Source: E44-bin88 sp034419075 (lineage in GTDB: Bacteria > Chloroflexota > Dehalococcoidia > Dehalococcoidales > BS750m-G39). Taken from it: a stretch of DNA of 64,000 nt. Position numbers and translations under genes: made by a program. The DNA lies in assembly GCA_034419075.1 (NCBI GenBank), contig DAOULR010000026.1, positions 1-64,000 on the forward strand. The letters are read 5' to 3'. Shown in pieces: positions 15,360 to 24,121 of the stretch (within the stretch, counting starts at the first letter, position 1; the number at the start of each line of letters is the position of its first letter). The notes under the pieces were generated by a model. The model searched no databases, was not told the DNA's origin, and saw nothing but the letters and a program-made list of their open reading frames with translations.

Positions 15360-16790
15360 ATGACCATCGTGGGGCTGCCCGACGCCGCCGTCCAAGAGGC
15401 CAAGGAGCGCGTTCGCGCCGCCATCAGGAACTCGGGGTGCACCTTCCCCACCCGCCGCATCGTGGTCAACCTGGCCCCCGCCTATCTCAAGAAGGCCGGC
15501 CCCGCCTACGACCTGCCCATCGCCGTGGGTATTCTGCTCAGCTCGGAGCAGATCTCGGCCGATGTCTCCCAGACCGTAATCCTCGGCGAATTGTCGCTGG
15601 ACGGAAGTCTGCGCCACACCAACGGCATCCTGCCCATGGTGGCCCTGGCCCAACAGGAGAAGATTGGTACCGTTATCGTGCCCGAAATGGACGCCAGAGA
15701 GGCGTCGATAATAGAGGGCACCGAAATCATCCCCGTTACCTCTTTAGCCCAGCTGGTCAGCTACTTTCGAGGGGATATAGCCGCCCCCGAATTCGATAAA
15801 GCCACCGCCGAAGAGTTCAACCCCACCACCCTGCCCCACAGCGACCTGGCATATGTCAAGGGCCAGGAGCACGTCAAGCGGGCACTGGAGGTGGCGGCGG
15901 CGGGGGGTCATAATGTCATCATGATGGGCCCGCCGGGTAGCGGCAAGACGCTGCTGGCACGCTCCCTGCCCTCGCTCTTGCCGCCGATGACCGACGAAGA
16001 AGCCCTAGAGGTGACAAAGGTATACAGCGTCAGCGGCCTTTTGCCGGCCAACACCCCCCTGATTAAGCAACGCCCCTTCCGCTCCCCCCACCACAGCATC
16101 TCTAACGCGGGGCTGGTGGGCGGTGGCCAGTGGCCCCGACCGGGCGAGATAAGCCTCAGCCACCGGGGAGTGTTATTCTTGGACGAGCTGCCCGAATTCG
16201 GCCACGCCGTGCTTGAGGTGCTGCGCCAGCCCCTGGAAGACAGGGTAATCACCATCAGCCGCGCCCAGGGCAGCGTCACCTTCCCGGCTAATTTTATGCT
16301 GGTGGGGGCGATGAACCCCTGCCCCTGCGGCTACTACGGCGACCCCTTCAAGCAGTGCACCTGCTCACCGAGCCTGGTCAGTCGCTACCAGAAACGCATG
16401 AGCGGACCCTTCATCGACCGCGTTGATATCTTTGTCGAGGTGCCTCACATCGACTACGAAAAGCTGGCCGACGACAGGCTGGGGGAAGAATCGGAGAAGG
16501 TGCAAAAAAGGGTCGAGGCGGCGCGCGCTAAGCAGCGCCAGCGTTTCCAAGCGACGGGGTTAGCCTGCAACGCCGAGATGACGCCCACCGAGGTCAGGGA
16601 ATACTGTCAAACCGAGGAGTCGGCCCAAGGCCTGCTCAAAGCGGCCATGAAGCAGCTTTATCTTTCCGCCCGCGCCTTCCACCGCATACTCAAGATTGGC
16701 CGCACCCTCGCCGACCTGGAAAACACCGAGATTATTAAGGCTGAGCACATTGCCGAGGCTATTCAATATAGGCCCCGGAGTTTAGTATAA
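15360..16790 (+). pseudogene. comM: Mg-chelatase-like AAA+ ATPase ComM, 5'-truncated
   Basis: 476 codons starting at TIVGLPDAAVQEAKERVRAA, which in complete ComM proteins lies ~38 residues from the start. The rest is intact: LonC-like first domain, Walker A GPPGSGKT (190-197), FLDELPEF Walker B, GAMNPCPCG and the C-terminal Mg-chelatase domain. Bacterial ComM is a hexameric helicase for branch migration in natural transformation. Upstream in-frame codons do not encode the usual N-terminus, and the ATG at 15360 has no ribosome site. The left neighbour is the putative element, so comM is either broken by insertion or the contig is misjoined. Confidence 0.8.
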
Positions 16791-16825
16791 TCAAAGGATA
16801 AACGGAAAAGGAGGCATCGAATTCG

Positions 16826-17101
16826 ATGTCAATAGAGTGGCTTGGTCTTGTGGCTGGAGCTTTGACCACTTTCGGCCTTTTGCCTCAGCTCATCCGTATC
16901 TTCAAGCTTAAAAGCGCCCACGAGATAAGCCTGCTCTGGAGCCTTTTGTTCTTAGTCGGGATTAGCTGCTGGCTGGGTTACGGCATTTATCTCCGATTGG
17001 TCCCCTTAATCTTATGGAACGCGATTTCCGCCGTACTCGCTCTCACCCTCATCTACGCCAAGCTAAAGTACGGGAGAGGACAGGTCTCTGGTCACCGCTA
17101 A
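16826..17101 (+). CDS. SemiSWEET-type PQ-loop sugar transporter
   Basis: 91 residues with three membrane helices (about 5-22, 37-57, 62-82). The PQ motif is in the first helix (FGLLPQLIRIFKLKSA), and an SLLWSLLFLVGISCWLGYG segment forms the second. SemiSWEETs dimerise in the cytoplasmic membrane and allow facilitated movement of small sugars. A ribosome site GGAGG precedes the ATG. It stands alone, so the substrate is unknown. Confidence 0.85.
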   Translation: MSIEWLGLVAGALTTFGLLPQLIRIFKLKSAHEISLLWSLLFLVGISCWLGYGIYLRLVPLILWNAISAVLALTLIYAKLKYGRGQVSGHR

Positions 17102-17125
17102 TAGATAACTAACGTTGCCTCCATC

Positions 17126-18361
17126 TCATAATTGAGGCTTATTCCGCCAGCCCGTTTCCTTGACGAAACAGAAAGCGATTAGCGCCAGCAGCCCGAAAGC
17201 CGCCCAGAGGAAGAAGGGATAGGGAGCGGCGGGATTAGCGGGGTCGGCCAGGCTGTTGCCCAGGGCAGGAGAACTGAGGGAGCCCGCGTTCAAAAGGGTC
17301 TGCGTCAGCCCCATAGCCGTGCCGGCATAGACTGCCCCCACCCCCTCGGTTTCGGTGCTTATAGTGAGGGCCACGGCCATAAAGCCGTCACGGGCAACGC
17401 CCACCATTACCATTATCACCCACACCATAGCGCTGCTGACTAGCGGCAGCAGGGCGATACCGATAATGGTAACAATCAATACCGGGAAAAGGACGGCCTT
17501 GCGCAGGCCGACTCTGGCCGATAACCAGGCCATGGGGATGACCCCCAGCATACTGAGGACACTAAAAGTGGTTAGCGCGCCGTCGGCGCTGGCGGCCGTC
17601 CAACCGATATTGCGCAGGTAGGTAGGCAGATAACCGATCATCCCCTGAACACAGCCGGCGTAACCCAGCATGGTCAAACCGAGAAACCAGATAGCTTTAA
17701 GCGGAAAGACGCGCGCGATTGACTGGCGTAGTGGTACCCTTTCCGGCGAAGCCCCCAGATGTATCTGGCCACGCTCCCTTACAGCGAGTAGCCAGAGCAG
17801 CCCCATAACGACCGATATACCGCCATAGAGGAATGTAACCTCTCGCCAGCTGCCCAGCAAAGGCGACATTACGGTGGCGCTGATGAGGGCACCGACGGTA
17901 AAGCCCAGCCCCATGCCCGCCGACACCACGCCGTTAGCGACAACCAGCCTCCGCCCCGAAAACCAGGTGGCTGTGGTCTTAAAGACGCTGCTGGGTATAA
18001 CCCACATGGAAAGCCCGAAGAAGAAGGTGACTACAGCCAGGCTGATAAAGTCACTGGTGGTACCCCTGAGGGCGCCAAAAACCCCAGCCAGGATACAGGC
18101 AATACCCATGACGCGCGGGGCACCAAAGCGGTCGTTGAGCATACCAGCGAAGAAGACGCCCACCAAACCAGCAAAGGCCGGCATGCCCCAGATTATGCCC
18201 ACCTGCACCAGGCTCAAGCCAATGTCCTCGGCTATCTCTTTGAAAAGGACGGTCATGCAAATCTGTTGCATGGCCACGGTAAAGGTAAAGGTCAGCGCCG
18301 CTAGGGTAAGCACGTAAAGGCGGTAGCCTTTTCCACCGCCTTGACTATTAATCACGTTCAT
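17126..18361 (-). CDS. Major facilitator superfamily transporter
   Basis: 411 residues with about 12 hydrophobic helices. The MFS loop-2/3 signature is seen as GMLNDRFGAPRVMG near residues 78-91, with a related copy AWLSARVGLRKAV in the second half. Members of this subgroup carry organic acids (oxalate/formate-antiporter or NarK-like carriers). The solute cannot be told. It is transcribed alone, convergent with the SemiSWEET gene. Confidence 0.85.
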   Translation of the reverse strand: MNVINSQGGGKGYRLYVLTLAALTFTFTVAMQQICMTVLFKEIAEDIGLSLVQVGIIWGMPAFAGLVGVFFAGMLNDRFGAPRVMGIACILAGVFGALRGTTSDFISLAVVTFFFGLSMWVIPSSVFKTTATWFSGRRLVVANGVVSAGMGLGFTVGALISATVMSPLLGSWREVTFLYGGISVVMGLLWLLAVRERGQIHLGASPERVPLRQSIARVFPLKAIWFLGLTMLGYAGCVQGMIGYLPTYLRNIGWTAASADGALTTFSVLSMLGVIPMAWLSARVGLRKAVLFPVLIVTIIGIALLPLVSSAMVWVIMVMVGVARDGFMAVALTISTETEGVGAVYAGTAMGLTQTLLNAGSLSSPALGNSLADPANPAAPYPFFLWAAFGLLALIAFCFVKETGWRNKPQL

Positions 18362-18455
18362 TCAAAAATACCGGTCAACATAGGATATCTATCCGTGTCG
18401 GGTTAAATGACTTTGACAGTACCGGGTGAGAAGCAATCTGGACAACGCGGGCTGG

Positions 18456-18713
18456 CTAGCCCCACAGCCAGAAAGCGCCACCCATAATCATCAACATCAC
18501 GCCGATAATAAGCGATATCCAGCCGCCTATTTTCAGCGTCCCCACTCGGGGGCGCTCCGGCCATCGTTCCAGAAACTCCCTGGCGTCAGGGCGATTAGCC
18601 AGGGAGTCGTAGTAATGACGTTCTTCTCTTCGGCCTAAAAAAATCAAGATGATGCCCACGATGGCAAAGAAGCCACCTATACCGATAGGTATTAAATAAT
18701 CGCCAGAAGTCAC
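18456..18713 (-). CDS. Small two-helix membrane protein
   Basis: 85 residues with membrane helices at about 8-27 and 63-84 and a charged loop between them (GRREERHYYDSLANRPDA). No family recognised. It lies 15 bases after rplL on the same strand, so it may be read through from the ribosomal operon. Confidence 0.6.
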   Translation of the reverse strand: MTSGDYLIPIGIGGFFAIVGIILIFLGRREERHYYDSLANRPDAREFLERWPERPRVGTLKIGGWISLIIGVMLMIMGGAFWLWG

Positions 18714-18728
18714 CGAAAAACTCCAGCT

Positions 18729-19412
18729 TTATTTTACCTCAACGCTAGCGCCGGCCGCCTCCAGTTTCTGCTTCATGGTGGCAGCTTCGTCCTTGGTAAC
18801 GCCCTCTTTTACCGTCTGCGGAGCGCTCTCGACGAAGTCCTTGGCTTCCTTTAAGCCCAGGGTAGTCATCTCCCTGACGGCACGGATAACATTAATCTTG
18901 TTCGCCCCTATATCCTTGAGGACGACGCTGAACTCCGTCTGCTCTTCAGTCGCCGCTGGAGCCGCGGCTGCTGCCCCACCCGCGGCTGGTGCCGCTACCG
19001 CCACCGAAGCGCTAACGCCGAACTCGTCCTCAAGAGCACCCACCAGCTCGGACAGCTCAAGAACGGTCATCTTCTTGATGGTCTCCATAATATCGGCGAC
19101 GCCCTTGGATAATTTCTTGGGCGGCTTCTTCGCCTCGGCCTTAGGTTCTGGCTTAGGCTCCGGTTTAGGTTCGGGCTTCGGTTCGGGTTTGGGCTCAGGT
19201 TTAGCTTCAGGCTCTTTAACTTCAGCTTTGGCCTCCGGCTCCGCTTTAGCTTCAGGTTTCTCCTCGGCCTGGGTCTCAGCTTCCTTGGCTTCAGCCTCTT
19301 TAGCCTCTACCTTAGCTTCAGGCTCTTTAGCTTCTGGTTGAGTTTCAGCCTTGGCTTCGGGTTCTTTAACTTCGGGCTGCTCCTCTTTCTTGCCCTTGGC
19401 TTCTTCTGTCAT
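18729..19412 (-). CDS. rplL: Ribosomal protein L7/L12 with ~100-residue N-terminal Lys/Glu/Pro/Ala extension
   Basis: 227 residues. The last ~127 are a normal L7/L12: dimerisation domain (LSKGVADIMETIKKMTVLEL), Ala/Gly hinge (about 148-160) and the factor-binding C-terminal domain (NKINVIRAVREMTTLGLKEAKD). Residues 2-100 are an added low-complexity region of EAK, PEAK and KPEP repeats. The extension is genuine coding: GGAGGGAG stands before ATG 19412, and no ATG, GTG or TTG codon occurs in frame between residue 1 and the normal domain. The stalk protein recruits translation GTPases. The tail's role is unknown. It sits 1 base after rplJ. Confidence 0.9.
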   Translation of the reverse strand: MTEEAKGKKEEQPEVKEPEAKAETQPEAKEPEAKVEAKEAEAKEAETQAEEKPEAKAEPEAKAEVKEPEAKPEPKPEPKPEPKPEPKPEPKAEAKKPPKKLSKGVADIMETIKKMTVLELSELVGALEDEFGVSASVAVAAPAAGGAAAAAPAATEEQTEFSVVLKDIGANKINVIRAVREMTTLGLKEAKDFVESAPQTVKEGVTKDEAATMKQKLEAAGASVEVK

Positions 19413-19413
19413 C

Positions 19414-19941
19414 TTATTCTCCCTCCAATTGTTTGATCCTTGATTGCAGCACCCCCACCAGTCCTGTCATTGGGGCGCTAAGACGGCTGACCAAAGCCGA
19501 AATCGGGCTCTGTATTCCGCCCACAACCCTGGCCAGCAGAATCTCCCTTGATGGTAGTTTCGACAGGGTCTCAACTTCCTCCAGACTGAGCATCCTGTCG
19601 GGCAAAAAACCACCCTTGAGCGTCATCTCCACCTTGGCATCCTCGATATAGGCGGCTAAAGCCTTGGCTGGCTCGGTTATATCGCCGTAGCCGAAAGCAA
19701 TCGCCACCGGCCCTTCAAAGAAGCTCACCAGCTCGTCCTTGCCCGCCCTTTCGGCGGCAAAGCGCGCCAGCGTATTCTTCACCACCCGGTACTCAACGTT
19801 GGCTTCTCTCAATTTGCGGCGCAACTCGGTCATCTCAGCCGCCGTCAGTCCCCGATAGTCGGTCAGAACGGCAACGCTGCACTTGGAAAAAACCTCCTGC
19901 AGGCTGTCGATAACCTGCGCCTTCTTCTCCTTAGTGGCCAA
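19414..19941 (-). CDS. rplJ: Ribosomal protein L10
   Basis: 175 residues. The N-terminal rRNA-binding part is typical (KKAQVIDSLQEVFSKCSVAVLTDYRGLTAAEM, VVKNTLARFA), and the C-terminal helix binds L7/L12 dimers. It follows an L10 leader RNA and precedes rplL by one base, the usual stalk operon. In its host the L10-L12 complex typically represses its own operon through the leader. Confidence 0.95.
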   Translation of the reverse strand: MATKEKKAQVIDSLQEVFSKCSVAVLTDYRGLTAAEMTELRRKLREANVEYRVVKNTLARFAAERAGKDELVSFFEGPVAIAFGYGDITEPAKALAAYIEDAKVEMTLKGGFLPDRMLSLEEVETLSKLPSREILLARVVGGIQSPISALVSRLSAPMTGLVGVLQSRIKQLEGE

Positions 19942-19959
19942 TATTCATCACCCCCTATA

Positions 19960-20085
19960 AAAACTAAGTCCTTGCGCCTGCCGCACAAGGACTTATATCC
20001 TTGAATATCCTCGGCAGGCATTTAATTTGAGCCTTAAAGGCACCCGCTGTCTCCGGAAATGTCTTATTCTATTGTTGCGCTATTA
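19960..20085 (-). promoter_or_regulatory. Ribosomal L10 leader RNA
   Basis: On the minus strand the region reads GACAGCGGGTGCCTTTAAGG, then CTCAAATTAAATGCCTGCCGAGG, close to the L10-leader consensus (GACAGUAGGUG...UUAAUCCUGCCGAGG). It is followed by a stem around CAAGGACTTATATCC with GGATATAAGTCCTTG and ends just before rplJ. The leader binds L10-L12 and mediates autorepression. Its presence implies that rplJL is regulated separately from the genes upstream. Confidence 0.8.
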
Positions 20086-20087
20086 TA

Positions 20088-20573
20088 CTACTTTACTGGT
20101 TCAAAAGCAAAGAACATTCGGGGTACTTCCTCCATCACCCCCCGCTTCTCCACAATCATCGGCGGAACCTCATAGGTAAACAGCTTGACGGTAGCACCTA
20201 CCTTAAGCTCCCCCTCCTTGCAATTGGCGATACGGCAGATTAACTTGCGCCCGTCTTCCAGCTCAATAAGGGCATGAATCAGGGGCGCATCAAAGCCGAG
20301 GGGCACTCCAGCCACCTCTTCGGTGAAGCGCAGCACTTTGCCCTTAGTAGGCAGGTCCACCCACTCCAGGTTATCCGAATTACACTTGGGACAAATGACC
20401 CGCGGTGGGAAAGGCGTTGTACCGCACTTCTTACACTTGGTGGTGGTAAAGCGGTTCTCCCTCAGGTTCTCGTAAAACTGATGAACCCGGTTAAACTCCT
20501 TAGCCTCAAAAGGATAGAGGTCCAGAGTTGATGGATATAAACCTTCTAAAATCGGTACTCCCGGTACTGGCAT
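20088..20573 (-). CDS. DUF35 zinc-ribbon/OB-fold acyl-CoA-binding protein
   Basis: 161 residues. A zinc ribbon (CKKCGTTPFPPRVICPKCNS, about residues 43-62) is followed by an OB-fold (GKVLRFTEEVAG, ALIELEDGRKLICRI). DUF35 proteins hold acyl-CoA and form complexes with thiolase-family enzymes. The gene lies 27 bases downstream of a thiolase gene on the same strand, so the two probably form one enzyme. It ends directly before the L10 leader. Confidence 0.88.
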   Translation of the reverse strand: MPVPGVPILEGLYPSTLDLYPFEAKEFNRVHQFYENLRENRFTTTKCKKCGTTPFPPRVICPKCNSDNLEWVDLPTKGKVLRFTEEVAGVPLGFDAPLIHALIELEDGRKLICRIANCKEGELKVGATVKLFTYEVPPMIVEKRGVMEEVPRMFFAFEPVK

Positions 20574-20600
20574 AACTTCCCCCCTTACGGTTTTAATTCT

Positions 20601-21782
20601 TTAGGGCTCTCTCCCGTAGATAAGTATGGTATGCTCAACATTTAGGCCGCTCAGGTTATGGGTCAACCCTATCTTGGCGCCCTCTACCTGCCTGATGGCC
20701 CTACCTTGCAGCTGAAAGAGAATCTCCTGCGCCTGGCGAATGCCAGTGGCGCCGAAGGGATGACCACAGGAAAGCAGTCCGCCGTCGGTATTTACTGGAA
20801 CCTTGCCTCCAAAATCACCCTGCCCCGACTCGACAAAGGGTCCCCCCTCCCCCTTCTTGCAGAACCCCAGGTCCTCCATCTCGATAATCTCCGAGATAGT
20901 GAAGCAATCGTGGGTCTGGGCGACATCGATATCGTCGGGGGTAACCCGCGCCCTCTCGTAGGCCTTCTTAGCGGCGGTTCTCAGGTGAACCCAGTCGGCC
21001 AGGTTTTCACCGGGCCAGTTCATTGACATACTGTGCAGAGACGCCTGGGCTGTCCCCCGGACATAGACCAGGGGTTTATCGGTAAGCTCCTTGGCTTTAT
21101 CTTCGTGAGTCAGTATTACGGCGGCACAGCCGTCGGTGATAGGTGTGCAGTCAAACAGACCGAGGGGCGGCACCACTGCCCTGGCGGCCATCACCTCTTC
21201 CATGGTAACCGCTTTCTGGAACTGTGCCTTGAGGTTGGTGGAGCCGTTGCGGCGGTTCTTCACCGATACCGCCGAAAGCTGCTCCTTGGTTGTGCCGTAG
21301 TGCTTCATATGCTCCTGGGCGGTCATGCTGAAGAACGGAGGCGGCAGACCCATACCCTGGGCCCCGTCCCAATCATGGTCGATGGAAGCCATCTCGCTGT
21401 AATAGGTCTCCCAGCGCTGCGGCGTATAGAGCTTCTCGCCGCCGGCAACCATGACCACATCGGCCATACCGGACTTTATCAGCCCAGTAGCCATGATGAT
21501 ACCCGAACTACCGCCGGCACAGAGGGTGTCTACCCTGGTGCAGATACTGGTCGGCTTAAGCCCAATGCGCTCGGCGATTACCGGAGCGGCGTTAACCTGA
21601 AAAGAGCTCCGCCCGCAGTAGGAAGAAGCAAATATAAGGCCGTCTATGTCCTCTTTCTTCAGCGCCGGCACATCGTCAAAACAAGCCTGCGCCGCCTCTT
21701 GAGCCAAGTCGACCAAGCTGGCCTCCCTTACCCCCCACTTATCCATGCCACCGCCGATGATACAAACATTCCTTTCCGCCAT
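20601..21782 (-). CDS. Thiolase-family acetyl-CoA acetyltransferase (SCP2-type)
   Basis: 393 residues. The thiolase nucleophile is C88 (VDTLCAGGSSG). HDCFTISEIIEMEDLG and NTDGGLLSCGHPFGATG hold the other active-site residues, and the end HNLSGL replaces the CxG motif of classical thiolases, as in SCP2-type and archaeal enzymes. Such enzymes condense or cleave acyl-CoAs and often need a DUF35 partner, which is the next gene. It sits between rplA and rplJ, an unusual location. Confidence 0.85.
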   Translation of the reverse strand: MAERNVCIIGGGMDKWGVREASLVDLAQEAAQACFDDVPALKKEDIDGLIFASSYCGRSSFQVNAAPVIAERIGLKPTSICTRVDTLCAGGSSGIIMATGLIKSGMADVVMVAGGEKLYTPQRWETYYSEMASIDHDWDGAQGMGLPPPFFSMTAQEHMKHYGTTKEQLSAVSVKNRRNGSTNLKAQFQKAVTMEEVMAARAVVPPLGLFDCTPITDGCAAVILTHEDKAKELTDKPLVYVRGTAQASLHSMSMNWPGENLADWVHLRTAAKKAYERARVTPDDIDVAQTHDCFTISEIIEMEDLGFCKKGEGGPFVESGQGDFGGKVPVNTDGGLLSCGHPFGATGIRQAQEILFQLQGRAIRQVEGAKIGLTHNLSGLNVEHTILIYGREP

Positions 21783-21804
21783 ACTAAAACCTCCTTAAAC
21801 TTGC

Positions 21805-22221
21805 CTAGCCCTTTTTAAACTCGTAGGCAATTCTGCCATCCGGCCTCTTCAGAGGAACAACCACCAGGCTCATGCCCGCCTCTATATCCTCGGGAGTGAT
21901 GCCCTTACTCAAGCGGGCCATAATCTGTAAGCCCCCCTCGAACTCGCCCAACGCCAGTATGTAGGGGGCGTCGTCCTCGAAACCGGAGGGCCCGTAATTT
22001 ACTATAGTATAGGTAGCCAGCTTACCCTTCCCTTTGACCTCGAACCACTCCACCTCACCCGAAAGGCAGCTGGGGCAATCGGCCTTGGGTGGGAAATAGC
22101 TCACCCCGCACTTGGGGCAGCGGGTGGCCATCACCTTACCCTGCTCCAGATAGGTGATAAAGTCAGCCGCCCTGGCTTCCGTAGTAAAACTGACCGTGCC
22201 GAAATTCTCAAAGCCCATCAA
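21805..22221 (-). CDS. DUF35 zinc-ribbon/OB-fold acyl-CoA-binding protein, second copy
   Basis: 138 residues with a zinc ribbon (CPKCGVSYFPPKADCPSC, about 34-51) and an OB-fold (KGKLATYTIVNYGP, YILALGEFEGGLQIMARL). It lies 1 base after the thiolase gene upstream and 22 bases before the other thiolase gene, so each thiolase is followed by its own DUF35 partner. It would gate or hold the acyl-CoA substrate. Confidence 0.88.
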   Translation of the reverse strand: MMGFENFGTVSFTTEARAADFITYLEQGKVMATRCPKCGVSYFPPKADCPSCLSGEVEWFEVKGKGKLATYTIVNYGPSGFEDDAPYILALGEFEGGLQIMARLSKGITPEDIEAGMSLVVVPLKRPDGRIAYEFKKG

Positions 22222-22222
22222 G

Positions 22223-23374
22223 CTACCTCCTAAGAATGGTTACATTACCGTATTGCCCGATGCCGCCGATGTTATGCACCAGCCCTATCTCGGCCCCCTT
22301 CACCTGGGCCTCGGTAGCCTCGCCCCGCAGTTGTCGAACAATTGTTCTTATCTGGGAACCGCCGGTGGCGCCGATAGGATGCCCCTTGGAGAGCAAGCCG
22401 CCGTCAACGTTGACCGGTATCTTGCCATCGACGTAGGTTCCTTTATCTTCAATCAAGCCGGCGCCCTCCCCGGGCTTGGCAAAGCCCAGGTCTTCGTAGG
22501 CCAAAATCTCGGAGATGGTAAAACAATCGTGGACCTCGGCGACATCAATATCCTGCGGCTTGACGCCAGCCATCTTATAAGCCTGCTTGGCCGCTTCCTG
22601 GGCACACTGCAGGCCGGTGAGCTCTTTCCGTCCCGCCATGGTCATGGTATCGGTAGCCGCCCCCAGCCCCACCACCCAGATTGGCTTTCGGCTGACGCCT
22701 TTAGCCACATCGCCGCGAGCGACGATAATGCAGGAAGCGCCGTCGGCGTTGGCACAGCAGTCGAACTTCTTAAGCGGGCTGGTTATCATATCCGAGTTCA
22801 TGATATCCTCCAGGCTAAGCTCCTTGCGGTAGTTCGCCTTGGGGTTGGTCGCCCCGTAGTGCGAGTTCTTGACCCGCACCTTAGCCAGGTGCTCCTCGGT
22901 GGTGCCGTACTTGTCCATATGGGCGCGGGCGTACATGGCGTAACCCGCGGGCATGGTCAGCCCGAAGGGCGATTCCCAGATTATATCCGCCCCCCGCCCC
23001 ATGCGCTCGGCGGCGTCGCGGGAGGAGAGCTCGGACATCTTCTGAAAGCCGATTACGGCCACCATTTTGTGCAGGCCCGCCTTGACCAGCGACCAGGCGA
23101 TTCTTAAGCCTGTGCTACTGGAGGAGCAGACCGTCTCCACGTAGAAGCTAGGTTTGGGGGTTAATTCCAGGTACTCCGATATCAGGCCAGCTGGTGAGCG
23201 CTGCTTATCGTACTCCGGCGCCGAACAGATAATGGAAGCTTCGATATCGTTAGTGGTGATATCCAGCCCCTCCAGCGCCTCCTTAAAAGCATCAAAAGCC
23301 AGCTCCCGGATAGATACACCGCAGCTGCGAGAAAAAACGGTCTGGCCAGCACCGACAATTGCAACGTCCGCCAT
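22223..23374 (-). CDS. Thiolase-family acetyl-CoA acetyltransferase, second copy
   Basis: 383 residues. The nucleophile is C83 (VETVCSSSSTG), with HDCFTISEILAYEDLG and NVDGGLLSKGHPIGATG further on and HNIGGIGQYGN at the end. Its layout equals the neighbouring thiolase but the two differ widely in sequence, so they are old paralogs rather than a recent duplication. It starts 33 bases after rplA ends, so it may be cotranscribed with the ribosomal genes. Confidence 0.85.
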   Translation of the reverse strand: MADVAIVGAGQTVFSRSCGVSIRELAFDAFKEALEGLDITTNDIEASIICSAPEYDKQRSPAGLISEYLELTPKPSFYVETVCSSSSTGLRIAWSLVKAGLHKMVAVIGFQKMSELSSRDAAERMGRGADIIWESPFGLTMPAGYAMYARAHMDKYGTTEEHLAKVRVKNSHYGATNPKANYRKELSLEDIMNSDMITSPLKKFDCCANADGASCIIVARGDVAKGVSRKPIWVVGLGAATDTMTMAGRKELTGLQCAQEAAKQAYKMAGVKPQDIDVAEVHDCFTISEILAYEDLGFAKPGEGAGLIEDKGTYVDGKIPVNVDGGLLSKGHPIGATGGSQIRTIVRQLRGEATEAQVKGAEIGLVHNIGGIGQYGNVTILRR

Positions 23375-23407
23375 CAGATATCCCCTTTCACTCTGTATTA
23401 TTAACTA

Positions 23408-24121
23408 TCAACTGGAAGACAAAGCCAGGGCTGGTTTAAGGTCGAGCCTTATCCCCGGCCCCATGGTAGTGGTCAGAGAAGCGGTCTTAACGTACTGTCC
23501 CTTGGCTCCGCTGGGCTTAGCCTTCATCACCGCCTCAATCAACGCCGTCAGGTTAGCCAGCAGCTTTTCTTCCTCAAAGCTGACCTTACCCAGAACGACA
23601 TGAATGATAGCCTGGCGGTCAAGCTTGAACTCCACCCGCCCCTTGCGGGCCTCCTCGATGGCCCGGGGAATATCCTCCGCCGCCACCACCGTCCCCGACT
23701 TGGGGTTGGGCATCAGCCCCTTCCTCCCCAGGATTTTACCCAACTTGCCCACCTTGCCCATCACATCGGGGGTGGCGATAGCGGTATCGAATTCCAGCCA
23801 GCCGTCCTCTATCTTCTTGACCATATCGTCGCCGCCGACAGCGTCGGCGCCAGCGGCTTCGGCGGCTCGGGCGGCTTCACCCTGGGCAAAAACTAGCACG
23901 CGCACCTGTTTGCCCAGACCATAGGGCAGGAGAGCCACGCCGCGCACCTGTTGAGTAGCGTCGCGCGGGTCAACCCCCATGCGGAGGTGAAGCTCCACCG
24001 TCTCGTCGAATTTGGTAAAAGTCGCCTTCTTGATGATGCCGATGGCCTCTTCCGGGGCATAGCTCTTGTCCCTATCCACCAGCTTCAGCGCTTCGGTGTA
24101 TTTCTTACCGTGCTTGGTCAC
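23408..24121 (-). CDS. rplA: Ribosomal protein L1
   Basis: 237 residues. The L1 signature is visible in VRGVALLPYGLGKQVRVLVFAQG and in GKILGRKGLMPNPKSGTV. It builds the L1 stalk of the 50S subunit and usually autoregulates the rplK-rplA transcript. It overlaps rplK by 4 bases. Here the next genes are thiolase/DUF35 pairs rather than rplJ. Confidence 0.95.
   Translation of the reverse strand: MTKHGKKYTEALKLVDRDKSYAPEEAIGIIKKATFTKFDETVELHLRMGVDPRDATQQVRGVALLPYGLGKQVRVLVFAQGEAARAAEAAGADAVGGDDMVKKIEDGWLEFDTAIATPDVMGKVGKLGKILGRKGLMPNPKSGTVVAAEDIPRAIEEARKGRVEFKLDRQAIIHVVLGKVSFEEEKLLANLTALIEAVMKAKPSGAKGQYVKTASLTTTMGPGIRLDLKPALALSSS

Noticed and set aside
15212..15799. 195-codon frame rich in Arg and Pro at the comM 5' part
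   Set aside because: It is a shadow of comM in another frame; comM's ATPase motifs are in the frame beginning at 15360.
18775..19341. 188-codon plus-strand frame opposite rplL
   Set aside because: Ser/Ala/Gly repeats mirror the rplL extension; it is the antisense of that repeat.
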